Notes: a model not told the origin generated them from the sequence alone. DNA of 64,000 nucleotides from Herbiconiux flava (GCF_013409865.1 NZ_JACCBM010000001.1:3162001-3226000); one strand, 5' to 3'. Counted from the first letter of the stretch, positions 8,217-23,895 are shown. Numbers and translations: made by a program.

Positions 8217-9586
8217 CCCCCGAGGGGCCCTTCTCGGCCCGCTTCCGCCTGATCACCCTCGGCACGGTCGTGCTCGTGTTCGTCGCCGCATTCGAGAACC
8301 TGGCCGTCACCACGGTGATGCCCGTGATCAGCGCCGAGCTCGACGGCTCCGCCCTCTATGCCGTCGCGTTCGCGGCTCCGCTCGCCGTGTCGGTGGTCGG
8401 GATGGTCGCGGCCGGTCAGTGGTGCGACACCAGTGGGCCCCGGGTGCCGCTCTGCGCATCCGTCGCCCTGTTCATCGCGGGACTCGTCGTCGCGGGCCTG
8501 GCCGGCAGCATGGAGCAGGTGGTCGTCGGCCGCCTCGTGCAGGGGCTCGGCTCGGGCGGGGTGACCGTGACGCTCTACGTGATCGTGGCGCGGGTGTTCC
8601 CCGGGGCGCTGCAGCCGCGGGTGTTCGGGCTGATGTCGGCGGCGTGGGTGATACCGGCCCTGGTCGGCCCGTTCATCGCCGGTGTCCTCGGCGAGACGGT
8701 CGGGTGGCGCTGGGTGTTCCTCGGCGTCGCGTTCATCTGCGTGCCGGCGCTGGGGCTGCTGCTGCCCGTGATGCGCACGCTCCGGCGGGCGCAGACCGGC
8801 ACGGCGTCGGGCTTCCGCATCCCCCGGCTGCTCTGGTCGGGGCTGCTCGCGGCGGGCATCCTGGCGCTCAGCGTCTCGGCCGAGTTCGGCGGTGCCGTCG
8901 CACTCGTGGTCGCCGTCGCCGCGGTCGTGGTGGCGGTCGTCGCGATCCGGCCGCTCGTGCCGCGCGGCACGCTCACCGGCCGCACCGGGCTTCCCCGCAT
9001 CGTGCTCACCCGGCTCGTGCTCGCCGGCGGGTTCTTCGCCACGGAGACGTATCTGCCCTACTTGCTCACCCGCGACTACGACTTCTCCCCCGGCCAGGCC
9101 GGCCTCGCCCTGTCGGTCAGCGGGGTCGCCTGGGGTGCGGCGTCGCTGCTCCAGGGCCGCTACGCCGCGCGCCTGCGCGACCGGGCCGTGCTCACCGCGG
9201 GCACGGCGCTGGTGGCCGCCGCCGTGGCCGTCACCCTCGCGACCGCCGCGCTCGGCCTGCCCGGCTGGATCGCGATCGCCGGCTGGGCCCTCTCGGGCAC
9301 GGGCATGGGGCTCGCCTACCCGAGGCTCTCGGTGCTGCTGCTCTCGGGTTCGTCGCACGACGACCAGGGCTTCAACAGCAGTGCCCTGAACATCGCGGAT
9401 GCCGCCGGCCCCGCGGTGGCGCTGTCGGTCGCCGGGCTCGCCTTCCAGGCCCTCCCGGGCGCGGGCGCCGACGGCTTCGCCAGGGTGTTCGGGCTGGGGC
9501 TGCTGCTGGCCCTCGGGGCGGTGGCGCTGGCGCGGGGTGCGGCGCCGCGGACGGCTCCCTCGGCGGTGTCCGGCGCGCGGGGCTGA
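8213..9586 (+). CDS. MFS transporter, translationally coupled to efeB
   Basis: 457-residue integral membrane protein with about 14 predicted helices and the MFS loop 2-3 motif (GQWCDTSGPRVPL around residues 70-82), nearest in layout to drug:H+ antiporters of the DHA2/EmrB type. Start is GTG at 8213, overlapping the efeB stop as GTGA, so it is very probably co-translated with the iron genes. The substrate cannot be read from sequence. Context suggests a link with iron or heme (for instance siderophore or porphyrin export), but this is inference; simple fusion of a neighbouring gene to the operon is equally possible. Convergent with the lipoprotein gene at 9610. Confidence 0.85.
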   Translation: MTPEGPFSARFRLITLGTVVLVFVAAFENLAVTTVMPVISAELDGSALYAVAFAAPLAVSVVGMVAAGQWCDTSGPRVPLCASVALFIAGLVVAGLAGSMEQVVVGRLVQGLGSGGVTVTLYVIVARVFPGALQPRVFGLMSAAWVIPALVGPFIAGVLGETVGWRWVFLGVAFICVPALGLLLPVMRTLRRAQTGTASGFRIPRLLWSGLLAAGILALSVSAEFGGAVALVVAVAAVVVAVVAIRPLVPRGTLTGRTGLPRIVLTRLVLAGGFFATETYLPYLLTRDYDFSPGQAGLALSVSGVAWGAASLLQGRYAARLRDRAVLTAGTALVAAAVAVTLATAALGLPGWIAIAGWALSGTGMGLAYPRLSVLLLSGSSHDDQGFNSSALNIADAAGPAVALSVAGLAFQALPGAGADGFARVFGLGLLLALGAVALARGAAPRTAPSAVSGARG

Positions 9587-9609
9587 CCGCGCATCCGGAG
9601 CCCGACCCG

Positions 9610-10077
9610 CTACGAGGTGGTGCCGCCCACGATGTAGGTGGCGGTGCTCTGGCCCGAGCCGTCGTCGGCCACGCTGACGATCACCGAGTACTCGGCGTCG
9701 CTGTAGGCCCCGCTGCCGACGCCCTCGACGAAGCCGGAGTAGCTCGCCTCGAAGCCGGCCCCCTTCAACTGGGAGTCGATGGACTGGAACGCGGGCTCGC
9801 GTTCCTCGTCGACCTTGACGATGACGGTCCAGCCACCGCCGGAGTCGACCGTGCCGGCGCCCATGCCGCCGATCACCTCGCCGTCGTAGAGCGGCACCTC
9901 GTTCGCGGGGAAGCCGTCGGGCAGGCCGCCGTCGGAGTTGAGGTCGACGTCGCCGCCGCCCGCCTGCTCGACCGCGCCCTCGACGATCTGCTCGACCGGG
10001 TTGGCGCAGGAGCTGAGCGCGGGGGTGAGCACGGCCGCCAGGGCGAGCGCGAGGATGAGGGCCGGCTTCTTCGTCAT
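9610..10077 (-). CDS. hypothetical lipoprotein
   Basis: 155-residue secreted lipoprotein of unknown function. The start at 10077 (MTKKPALILALALAAVL) was chosen over a longer reading because it begins a clean signal peptide; the lipobox is LSSC. The mature part has a Gly/Asp-rich linker, then a compact domain of about 110 residues with the segments PANEVPLYDGEVIGG and GWTVIVKVDEE, and ends TATYIVGGTTS. I do not recognise the domain, although similar small lipoproteins occur widely in Microbacteriaceae. It is monocistronic and convergent with the MFS gene. Confidence 0.72.
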   Translation of the reverse strand: MTKKPALILALALAAVLTPALSSCANPVEQIVEGAVEQAGGGDVDLNSDGGLPDGFPANEVPLYDGEVIGGMGAGTVDSGGGWTVIVKVDEEREPAFQSIDSQLKGAGFEASYSGFVEGVGSGAYSDAEYSVIVSVADDGSGQSTATYIVGGTTS

Positions 10078-10119
10078 GCCCCCGATCATCCCAGACGGGA
10101 TGCGCCGGGCACCAGACGC

Positions 10120-10156
10120 AGAACGGCCGGCACCCACGAGGGATGCCGGCCGTTCT
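10120..10156 (-). terminator. hairpin after typA
   Basis: Perfect 13-bp inverted repeat (AGAACGGCCGGCA / TGCCGGCCGTTCT) with an 11-nt loop, 11 bp beyond the typA stop. No U-run follows, so it may be a weak or factor-assisted terminator or an mRNA 3' stabiliser. Confidence 0.65.
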
Positions 10157-10167
10157 GAGCGGTGCTG

Positions 10168-12075
<1,908 letters not shown>

Positions 12076-12170
12076 GGGGAGTCCTCAGGTCTCTTGAACC
12101 CGGGACTGATGGCAGAAGCCACCCGCGGGCTCGAATAACGGGGTGTGGGTGGGCGTCGTGGCCCGGACCG

Positions 12171-13927
<1,757 letters not shown>

Positions 13928-13931
<4 letters not shown>

Positions 13932-14878
13932 CGCTGGGCCCTCGCCTTCGGGTCGAGTGCGTCGCGAACCACTTCGCCCATCATGATGAAGGCGAGCACG
14001 GTGATCGAGAGCGCGAGTGAGGGGTAGATCAGGGTCTGCGGCGCGTTGCGCAGGTCGACCTGAGCGGCGCTGATGTCGTTGCCCCAGGACATGGTGGAGT
14101 TCGGCAGACCGACACCGAGGAACGACAGGGTCGCCTCCGCGACGATGGCGGCGCCGAGCGAGATCGTGGTGACGACGATCACCGGGGCGATCGAGTTCGG
14201 CAGCACGTGGCGCATCAGGATCTTGAAGTTCGAGACGCCGACGGCCTGCGCGGCCATCACGTAGTCGCTCTGCTTCACCCGCAGGATCTCGGCTCTCAGC
14301 ACGCGCGCCGTGGAGGGCCACGCGAAGATGCCGATCGCCAGCGAGATCACGAACACGTTCCGGTAGGCCGAGAACACCGACATGATGACCACGGCGGCCA
14401 GGATGTAGGGGATCGAGAAGAAGATGTCGCCCGCACGGGAGAGCACCGCGTCGAGCCAGCCGCCGTAGAAGCCGGCGAAGGCGCCGAACAGGATGCCGAG
14501 CACCGTCGTGAGGATCGTCACGATGATGCCGACCGACAGCGACGTCGAGGTGCCGTGCACGATGCGCGAGAACACGTCGCAGCCCTGCTTGGTGAAGCCG
14601 AGGATGTGCTCGCCGGTCGGGCCGTCGTTGCTGTTGGACAGCTGGCAGTCGGAGTTCGGCGCCACCGGCGTGAACAGGCCGGGGAACAGGGCGACGACGA
14701 CCACGAGCAGGATGATGACCGCCGAGATCCAGAACATGGGCCGGCGGCGCATGTCGCGCCAGGCGTCGATCCAGAGATTGCTCTTGCGTTCGCCGACGTT
14801 GACGGCGTCGATCGCGACGAGAGGGGTCTCCTCCAGCGGTGCGACGAAGTGCGTCGGGGAGAGTGGCTTATTTGACAT
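13928..14878 (-). CDS. peptide ABC transporter permease, DppC/OppC type
   Basis: 316-residue inner-membrane permease. The N-terminal OppC_N segment (WRDMRRRPMFWISAVIILL) precedes a typical BPD_transp_1 domain with the EAA loop around RHVLPNSIAPVIVV. About six membrane segments; a soluble loop after helix 1 contains two cysteines (CQLSNSN and GCDVFSR). It overlaps dppB by 11 bp upstream and the ATPase gene by 4 bp downstream, so the three cytoplasmic/membrane components are translationally coupled. Confidence 0.93.
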
Positions 14879-15797
14879 AGCGGATCCTCGGGTCGAGAAG
14901 GCCGTACAGGAGGTCGACGACGAGGTTGACCACCAGGTAGATGAGCACCATGACGGTCACGAACGAGACGACGGTGGGCCCCTCGCCTCGGATGATCGCC
15001 TGGTAGAGCGTGCGGCCGACGCCGGGCACGTTGAAGATTCCCTCGGTGACTGTCGCGCCGACCAGCAGCACACCGAAGTCGGTCGCCGCGTAGGTGACCA
15101 CCGGGATGAGCGAGTTGCGGAGGATGTGCACCGGGATGATGCGCCGCCGGCTGAGGCCCTTGCCGTACGCCGTGCGCACGAAGTCGAGGCCCGCGGTCTC
15201 GATGACGGAGGCCCGGGTGAGCCGGATCAGCTGCGCCAGCGAGATGCTCGCCAGCACGAAGGCAGGCAGGATCAGGTCTTGGATCGGGGCACCGCTGGAC
15301 ACCGTCGTCCTGGCCCAGCCGAGTTGGATGCCGAACACGTACTGCCCCACGAAGGCGATCACGAAGATCGGCAGCGAGATGAACACCAGGCTCACGATCA
15401 GGGCGGTGCCGTCGAACAGCTTGCCCTTGCGAAGGCCCGAGTACAGGCCGATCAGCACGCCGCCGACGAACTCGATGATGAGCGCCAGGATGGCGAGGCG
15501 GATGGTCACCGGGAACGTGCGGGCGAGGATGTCGGACACCGCTTCACCGGAGAAGGAGGTGCCGAAGTCACCGCGGAGGATGCCGCCGAGGTACAGGAAG
15601 TACTGCACGATGAACGGCTGGTCGAGGTTGTACTCCTGACGGAGCCGCTCGAGGAGTGCCGGGTTGGGCGTCTTGTCGCCGAAGAGGGCGAGAAGGGGGT
15701 CTCCGGGCATCGCGAAGACCATGAAGTAGATGAGGAACGTCGTACCCAGCAGGACGGGGATCGCCTGGAGCAGACGCCTGAGGATGTAACCGGCCAC
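14868..15797 (-). CDS. peptide ABC transporter permease, DppB/OppB type
   Basis: 309-residue permease beginning MAGYILRRLLQAIPVLLG, the classic DppB N-terminus, with six membrane segments and the EAA-type loop near RNSLIPVVTY. It is the first of three overlapping genes (permease, permease, ATPase). The binding-protein gene lies upstream, separated by a 109-bp gap that contains a strong hairpin; this should make the permeases less abundant than the binding protein. Confidence 0.93.
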   Translation of the reverse strand: MAGYILRRLLQAIPVLLGTTFLIYFMVFAMPGDPLLALFGDKTPNPALLERLRQEYNLDQPFIVQYFLYLGGILRGDFGTSFSGEAVSDILARTFPVTIRLAILALIIEFVGGVLIGLYSGLRKGKLFDGTALIVSLVFISLPIFVIAFVGQYVFGIQLGWARTTVSSGAPIQDLILPAFVLASISLAQLIRLTRASVIETAGLDFVRTAYGKGLSRRRIIPVHILRNSLIPVVTYAATDFGVLLVGATVTEGIFNVPGVGRTLYQAIIRGEGPTVVSFVTVMVLIYLVVNLVVDLLYGLLDPRIRYVK

Positions 15798-15861
15798 GAA
15801 TCAGACCGAACCAATCGAAACTAAGGGGCGAGAGCCGCCACGCGAATCACAGACAACATGA

Positions 15862-15896
15862 TACGGGGGCGGCAGCGCATGGCTGCCGCCCCCGTA
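15862..15896 (-). terminator. intercistronic hairpin between binding-protein and permease genes
   Basis: Perfect 15-bp inverted repeat (TACGGGGGCGGCAGC / GCTGCCGCCCCCGTA) with a 5-nt loop, 10 bp after the binding-protein stop. The following minus-strand sequence is moderately T-rich but has no uninterrupted U-run, which fits partial termination or 3'-end protection of the upstream mRNA. Confidence 0.8.
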
Positions 15897-15906
15897 GATG
15901 CGGGAA

Positions 15907-17523
15907 CTAGCTCTTGGTGATCTCGTAGTAGAGCGGCACCGAGTTCCAGCCGAACTCCACGTCCTGCACGGTCTCGCCGTAGCCACCGACCACGTTCGAG
16001 TACCACAGCGGGATGGCGGGGAGGTCCTTCAGCAGGATCTCCTGAGCCTTCTGGAAGTCGGTGTTCGCCTCGTCCGCGTCAGCGGTCGACGAGCCTTCCT
16101 GGAGCAGCGCGTCGAACTCGGGGTTCGAGTAGTCGCCGTCGTTCGAGGACGCGTTGGTCGCGTACAGCGGGCCGAGGAAGTTGAACAGACCGGGGTAGTC
16201 GGCCTGCCATCCGGTGCGGAACGCCGTCTGGATGCTGCGGTCGGTGATCGCGGTGCGCGCCTCGGCGAAGGTCGGGTACGGAGCACCCGACGCGTCGATG
16301 CCGAGCGTGTTCTTGACGCTGTTCGAGACCGCGTCGACCCAGTCGGCGTGGCCGCCGTCGGCGTTGTAGGCGATCTGGAACGAGCCCGACCACGGCGAGA
16401 TGGCGTCGGCCTGGGCCCACAGCTTCTTCGCCTCGTCGGGGTTGTACGCCAGCACGTCGGCGCCCTCGAGCGAGTCGCTCCAGCCGTCGATCACCGGGGA
16501 GGTGAAGTCGGAGGCCGGGGTGCGGGTGCCCGAGAAGATCACGTCGGTGATCTCGTCGCGGTTGATGGCCATCGAGATGGCCTGGCGGCGCAGCTTGCCC
16601 TCTTCGTCGTTGCCGAAGTGCGCGAGGCGCTCCGGGATCGTGAACGATTGGAAGATGGCGGCCGGCTGGTTGACCGCACGGTCGCCCAGGTCGGACTCGT
16701 AGTTGCCGAAGGCGCTCGAGGGAACGGCGTCGAGCACGTCGAGGTTGCCACCGAGCAGGTCGGCGTAGGCCGCGTCCTCAGACGCGTAGAAGACGATGGA
16801 CAGGCCACCGTTCTTCGCCTGACGGCCGCCCCGGTAGCTCTCGTTCGGGACGAGGTCGATCTTCTCGTTGTGCGCCCACGCGGTGTCGCTGGCCAGCTTG
16901 TACGGGCCGTTGCCGACGGGGTTCTGGCCGAAGGCCTCCATGTCGTCGAACGCCGACTTGGGCAGCGGGTAGAACGCCGAGTAGCCCAGACGCAGCGGGA
17001 AGTCCGAGCGCGCCTCGTTCAGGGTCACGGTGAAGGTCAGGTCGTCGACCTTCTTCAGACCGGTGAGGGGGCTGTCGGCGTCGTAGCTGAAGCCTTCGAT
17101 GTCCTCGAAGAAGTAGCTGTTCAGCTGCTCGTTCGACAGGAGGGCGCCGTACTGCCACGCGTTGATGAAGCTGTCCGCGTCGACCGGGTCGCCGTTGCTG
17201 AAGGTCTGGTCGGCCTTCACCTTGATGGTGAACGTCTTGGAGTCGTCGGTGTCGATCGACTCGGCCATGTCGAGCTGCGGCGCACCGGTGGCGTCGTAGT
17301 ACTCCAGGCCGGCGAAGATCGAGTCGAGGATCTTTCCACCACCGGTCTCGTTCGTGTTGGTGGGGATCAACGGGTTCTGCGGCTCGGAGCCGTTCGCCGT
17401 GATGACCGCCGAGGTGTCGCCCGACGAGCTGTCGTCCGAACCGCCGCTGGCGCAGCCGGACAGTGCGAGCGCGCTCGCGGCGATCAGCGCGATAGCGCCG
17501 ATGCCATACCGTCTCTTCTTCAA
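15907..17523 (-). CDS. peptide ABC transporter substrate-binding lipoprotein (DppA/OppA family)
   Basis: 538-residue solute-binding protein of family 5. A lipoprotein signal with lipobox LSGC (C24) is followed by a Ser/Gly/Asp linker and the SBP_bac_5 fold (FTIKVKADQTFSNGDPVDADSF near 105-125, and GPYKLASDTAWAHN later). Translation starts at TTG (17521-17523) behind AGGAGGAAAA, confirmed by the signal peptide that begins there. It should capture di- or oligopeptides outside the membrane for the downstream permeases; peptide length preference cannot be judged. A strong hairpin separates it from dppB. Confidence 0.94.
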   Translation of the reverse strand: MKKRRYGIGAIALIAASALALSGCASGGSDDSSSGDTSAVITANGSEPQNPLIPTNTNETGGGKILDSIFAGLEYYDATGAPQLDMAESIDTDDSKTFTIKVKADQTFSNGDPVDADSFINAWQYGALLSNEQLNSYFFEDIEGFSYDADSPLTGLKKVDDLTFTVTLNEARSDFPLRLGYSAFYPLPKSAFDDMEAFGQNPVGNGPYKLASDTAWAHNEKIDLVPNESYRGGRQAKNGGLSIVFYASEDAAYADLLGGNLDVLDAVPSSAFGNYESDLGDRAVNQPAAIFQSFTIPERLAHFGNDEEGKLRRQAISMAINRDEITDVIFSGTRTPASDFTSPVIDGWSDSLEGADVLAYNPDEAKKLWAQADAISPWSGSFQIAYNADGGHADWVDAVSNSVKNTLGIDASGAPYPTFAEARTAITDRSIQTAFRTGWQADYPGLFNFLGPLYATNASSNDGDYSNPEFDALLQEGSSTADADEANTDFQKAQEILLKDLPAIPLWYSNVVGGYGETVQDVEFGWNSVPLYYEITKS

Positions 17524-17719
17524 TTTTCCTCCTGTGCAGAATAGGGGCAGGCGACGATCCCCTTGTGAGGGCCGAGACCTAAGGAAGTACCCTAAGTGGG
17601 GGTAAACACGAGATCAAATGCGGGCCGAAAAAGTTACATACACGAAACTATCTCCGCAGGATCTTTGTGCACATTCGACAGTACCCGCTCGAAAACCGCG
17701 CCTTGCGCAAGAAAGCGAA

Positions 17720-18499
17720 ATGATGGTGCGAGCCGAATCCTGGTTCCCGATCCGGCGGCGCAGACTCCGCACGGAGATCCTCCTGGTGCTCGGGCTGTCG
17801 CTCGGGGCGTCCGCCGTCTACTCCGTCGTGAGCCTCCTGGCGAAGGCCACGTCGGGCACCGCCCTGGCCGATCAGACGGCCACCATCAACGGCTCGCTGA
17901 GCGACCGGCCGTGGCTGGACCTCACCTACCAGCTGCTCGCGATCGGCTTCGACCTGGTGCCGGTGGCGCTCGTGCTCTACCTGCTCGCGATCTCCGGCGG
18001 CAACCCGTTCCGCCGCATCGGCTTCGACCTCACCCGGCCGGGCCAGGACCTCGGCCGCGGAGCTCTGCTGGTGCTCGTCGTGGGCGTGCCGGGCATCGTC
18101 CTCTACGTCGTCTGGCGCCTGCTCGGCTTCAGCGCCGCGGTCGTCGCCGCACCGCTCGACGGCCAGTGGTACACGGTGCCCGTGCTGGTGCTCGCCGCCC
18201 TGCGCGCAGCACTGCAGGAGGAGGTCATCGTCGTCGGCTACCTCTTCACCCGCCTGCGTCAGCTGGGCTGGCGGAAGTGGCAGATCATCGTCGGCGCCGC
18301 CGTGCTGCGCGGCAGCTACCACCTCTACCAGGGGCCCGGTCCGTTCGTCGGCAACGTGGCGATGGGCGTGATCTTCGGCTGGTGCTATTGGCGCTGGGGC
18401 CGCGTGATGCCGCTCGTCGTGGCGCACTGGATCATCGACATCATCTCGTTCGTCGGCTACCCGCTCGCGCTCGGCCTCGCGCCCGCGCTCTTCGGCTAG
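17720..18499 (+). CDS. CPBP family intramembrane metalloprotease
   Basis: 259-residue membrane protein of the CAAX-protease/bacteriocin-processing (Abi) family with about seven helices. Motif 1 is EEVIVVGYL near residue 175, where the second-position Arg of the usual EExxxR is replaced; motif 2 is GSYHLYQG and motif 3 VAHWIIDI, giving the expected Glu-Glu, His and His set. The start MMVRAESW at 17720 was preferred over a codon 34 triplets upstream because the extra N-terminus looks non-coding. Its last 4 bp overlap the end of the convergent pentapeptide-repeat gene. The substrate is unknown; bacterial members are often in immunity or stress roles. Confidence 0.85.
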   Translation: MMVRAESWFPIRRRRLRTEILLVLGLSLGASAVYSVVSLLAKATSGTALADQTATINGSLSDRPWLDLTYQLLAIGFDLVPVALVLYLLAISGGNPFRRIGFDLTRPGQDLGRGALLVLVVGVPGIVLYVVWRLLGFSAAVVAAPLDGQWYTVPVLVLAALRAALQEEVIVVGYLFTRLRQLGWRKWQIIVGAAVLRGSYHLYQGPGPFVGNVAMGVIFGWCYWRWGRVMPLVVAHWIIDIISFVGYPLALGLAPALFG

Positions 18500-19284
18500 A
18501 CCGACCGGCGGGGCCGCCTGCGCGACCCGCCGCCCCGCACCGCGGTGACGACCATCAGGGCCGCTCCCCCGACGAGCACGGCGACGGATGCCCAGCCGCC
18601 GATCGCGATCCAGTCCGCTCCCCCACCCGAACCGCCCCCGGTGGCCGCCGGCTCGGGCGTGAACAGCGGCTCCGTCGTGGGCGTGGCCGTGGCGGACGCG
18701 GTGACGTTCACCGTCAGCCGCGCCGAGGCCGTGCCCTGGAACGAGCTCGAGATGGTGCAGAGGATGGTCGAGGTGCCGATCGGGAAGGCCTGACCCGACT
18801 CGACCGGCGTGCCCGCGATGGCGCAGCCGTCGAGGGTGAGGCCTGGGGGCAGCGCCGCCTCGATCGGCACCGCCGCACTGCCGCTCGCGTCGGCCTCCAG
18901 GTCGAGCTGGCCGGGCAGGATGCTCGACCCGGTGAAGTCGGCGCCCACGATGCGCGTGCCGTTGAAGTCGGCTCCGTCGAGCACCGCTCCCTCGAACACC
19001 GCCCCTTGCACGTCGCCGCCCGCGAAGGACGCTCCCGTGAGGTTCGCGGTGCGGAAGTCGCCCTCGCCGAAGCGGGTGCCGCTCAGGTCGACGCCCGGGC
19101 ACTGGGCGCCGCCGGGGCCACCGTCGCTGATCGGCGAGATGACGCAGTCCCCCTCGGCGAACAACGGGTCGGCGTGCGCCGGCGCGAACGAGGCCAGAGC
19201 GAGCACGGCGCCGAGCAGCACGCCGGCACCGGCGATGGCCCTCCCCCGGGGTCGACGAGAACGGGTGTCGAGCAGGGCGGGCAT
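18496..19284 (-). CDS. secreted pentapeptide-repeat protein with C-terminal membrane anchor
   Basis: 262-residue exported protein. A signal peptide (cleaved near AHA-DP at about 38) precedes a C-rich stretch and a run of about ten pentapeptide repeats (roughly 66-118, with A-D/N-F/L-x-G steps such as ANLTG, ADFNG, ADFTG), which should fold as a short right-handed beta-helix. A beta-rich domain of about 75 residues with two cysteines follows (PPGLTLDGCAIAG, STILCTISS), then a Thr/Pro/Gly stalk, one membrane helix (WIAIGGWASVAVLVGG) and a basic tail. There is no LPxTG. Function unknown. ATG at 19284 has a TAGGGT -10 element 7 nt upstream. Convergent with the CPBP gene. Confidence 0.78.
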   Translation of the reverse strand: MPALLDTRSRRPRGRAIAGAGVLLGAVLALASFAPAHADPLFAEGDCVISPISDGGPGGAQCPGVDLSGTRFGEGDFRTANLTGASFAGGDVQGAVFEGAVLDGADFNGTRIVGADFTGSSILPGQLDLEADASGSAAVPIEAALPPGLTLDGCAIAGTPVESGQAFPIGTSTILCTISSSFQGTASARLTVNVTASATATPTTEPLFTPEPAATGGGSGGGADWIAIGGWASVAVLVGGAALMVVTAVRGGGSRRRPRRSV

Positions 19285-19291
19285 GACCCGA

Positions 19292-19297
19292 ACCCTA
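19292..19297 (-). promoter_or_regulatory. -10 element, leaderless promoter of the pentapeptide-repeat gene
   Basis: TAGGGT on the minus strand, 7 nt before the ATG at 19284; no Shine-Dalgarno sequence. Confidence 0.55.
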
Positions 19298-19344
19298 CCT
19301 CACCACCCCGTCGTGTGCTCTTCCCGACCGGGCCGGGGCGCCGC

Positions 19345-22299
<2,955 letters not shown>

Positions 22300-22302
22300 C
22301 CG

Positions 22303-22674
22303 TCAGCCCCCGATCAGCGCGGTGTACTCGTCGAAGGAGAGCAGCTCGGGCAGCTCGGTGAACTCCACCTTGAGCAGCCAGCCCTCTCCGAGGGGGTCGC
22401 TGTTGACGAGCTCGGGCGAGCTCTCGACGGCCTCGTTCTTCTCGACGACGGTGCCGTCGACGGGAGCGAAGAGCTCGCCGACCGACTTGGTCGACTCGAT
22501 CTCGCCGACGATGCTGCCGCCCGCGACCTCGGTGCCCGCATCGGGCAGGTCGAGGTAGACGATGTCGCCCAGCTGGGCCGCCGCGTAGGCGGTGATGCCG
22601 ATCGTCGCGACCGAGCCCTCGACGAGCACCCACTCGTGCTCGGCGGTGTAACGGAGTTCGGTGTTCTCAGGCAT
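22303..22674 (-). CDS. gcvH: glycine cleavage system H protein
   Basis: Lipoyl carrier protein of 123 residues that shuttles the aminomethyl group between GcvP, GcvT and the lipoamide dehydrogenase. The lipoylated lysine is K63 in IESTKSVGE, and the fold (YTAEHEWV at 9-16, then the hammerhead lipoyl domain) is complete. ATG at 22674 was chosen because a longer reading runs into gcvT in a different frame. It starts 1 bp after the gcvT stop and ends 3 bp before gcvP. Confidence 0.96.
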   Translation of the reverse strand: MPENTELRYTAEHEWVLVEGSVATIGITAYAAAQLGDIVYLDLPDAGTEVAGGSIVGEIESTKSVGELFAPVDGTVVEKNEAVESSPELVNSDPLGEGWLLKVEFTELPELLSFDEYTALIGG

Positions 22675-22675
22675 G

Positions 22676-23824
22676 TCAGTCCTTCTTCCGGCGGTAGAAC
22701 GGCAGGGTCGTGGTGCGGAACGCGAGGCGGGTGCCCCGGATGTCGACGGTGACCTCCGTGCCCTCGGCCGCGAGGCGGGGGTCGACGTAGGCGAGGGCGA
22801 TGGGATGCCCGAGCGTGGGCGAGAGCGCACCGCTCGTGACGAGACCGGCGGGAGGCGCATCCGCACCCCCGTCGATCGGGAAGACCTGGTAGCCGGCACG
22901 AGCGGCGCGGCGGCCCTCGGCGACGAGGCCGACGAGCACGGGGGCGTTCTCGTCCGGGCCGGCCACCAGGGCCTCGCGGCCGACGAAGGACTCCTTGCCG
23001 AGCGCCGGCACGCGGCCGAGGCCAGCCTGCACGGGCAGCGTCTCGAGCGACAGCTCGTGGCCGTAGAGCGGCATGCCGGCCTCGAGGCGCAGCGTGTCGC
23101 GGCTGGCGAGCCCGGCCGGCACGAGGCCGAGCGGGCCGCCCGCCGCCTCGAGGGCTCGCCAGAGGGCCTCGGCGCGATCGGGGGCGAGGTAGAGCTCGTA
23201 GCCGTCCTCGCCCGTGTAGCCCGTGCGGGCGAGCAGCACGGGCTCTCCGCGGAATCGGGCGGGGGTGGAGCGGTAGTAGCGCAGCTCGTCGAGCCCGGGG
23301 GCCTCGAAGCCCTCGGTGCTTTCGAGGATCTCGCGGGACGCCGGGCCCTGCACGGCCACGAGCGCCGTCTCGTCGCTCTCGTCGGTCAGGACGAGGTCGA
23401 AGCCGGCGGTGCGCTCCTCGAGCGCGGCGGCGACCGGCTCCCGGTTGGAGGCATTGGCCACGACGAGGAACTCCTCGTCGCCGAGCCGGTAGACGACGAC
23501 GTCGTCGATCACCCCGCCCTCCTCGGCGAGCAGCAGGGAGTACTTGGCCTGGCCGATCGTGGTCGCCGACAGCAGCCCCGCCAGGGCGTGGTCGAGGAAG
23601 GCGGCGGCGTCAGGGCCGCTCACGCGGAACTCGGCCATGTGCGAGAGGTCGAAGAGGCCGGCGGCCGAGCGCACGGCGTGGTGCTCGGCGAGGTCGCTGG
23701 AGTAGCGCACCGGCATCTGCCAGCCGGCGAAGTCGGTGAAGCCGGCGCCGGCGGCGCGGTGCACCGCGTCGAGCGGCGAGAACCGCGAGGGCGGTGAGAT
23801 GGGGGATGCTGGTGCGTCGGTCAC
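22676..23824 (-). CDS. gcvT: glycine cleavage system aminomethyltransferase (T-protein)
   Basis: Transfers the methylene group from aminomethyl-GcvH to tetrahydrofolate, releasing ammonia. The 382-residue product has the folate-binding GCV_T domain ([22 protein letters not shown], then the catalytic-aspartate region [13 protein letters not shown] near 60) and the C-terminal barrel domain. GTG start at 23824 with GGAG 10 nt upstream inside the palindrome GGAGAACTCC. First gene of the gcvTHP operon, 68 nt below a tandem glycine riboswitch. No lipoamide dehydrogenase gene is in the window. Confidence 0.96.
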   Translation of the reverse strand: MTDAPASPISPPSRFSPLDAVHRAAGAGFTDFAGWQMPVRYSSDLAEHHAVRSAAGLFDLSHMAEFRVSGPDAAAFLDHALAGLLSATTIGQAKYSLLLAEEGGVIDDVVVYRLGDEEFLVVANASNREPVAAALEERTAGFDLVLTDESDETALVAVQGPASREILESTEGFEAPGLDELRYYRSTPARFRGEPVLLARTGYTGEDGYELYLAPDRAEALWRALEAAGGPLGLVPAGLASRDTLRLEAGMPLYGHELSLETLPVQAGLGRVPALGKESFVGREALVAGPDENAPVLVGLVAEGRRAARAGYQVFPIDGGADAPPAGLVTSGALSPTLGHPIALAYVDPRLAAEGTEVTVDIRGTRLAFRTTTLPFYRRKKD

Positions 23825-23828
23825 GAGT

Positions 23829-23895
23829 GGAGTTCTCCGTTCGGCGAAGCGGGGCTTCGCGAGAGGAGGGCGCGGTGGCGCCCTGCGAGAACTCC
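23829..23895 (-). promoter_or_regulatory. candidate expression platform of the glycine riboswitch
   Basis: GGAGTTCTC (23895 to 23887), just after the second aptamer, is the exact complement of GAGAACTCC (23837 to 23829), which contains part of the gcvT Shine-Dalgarno GGAG. Two small hairpins lie between (GCGAAGC/GCTTCGC and a GGGCG/CGCCC pair). There is no terminator-like U-run, so control at translation initiation is the simpler reading. Confidence 0.5.

Noticed and set aside
12076-12170. Gap upstream of typA examined for a riboswitch or small RNA
   Set aside because: Only a ribosome-binding site and unremarkable GC-rich sequence were seen; no conserved RNA motif.
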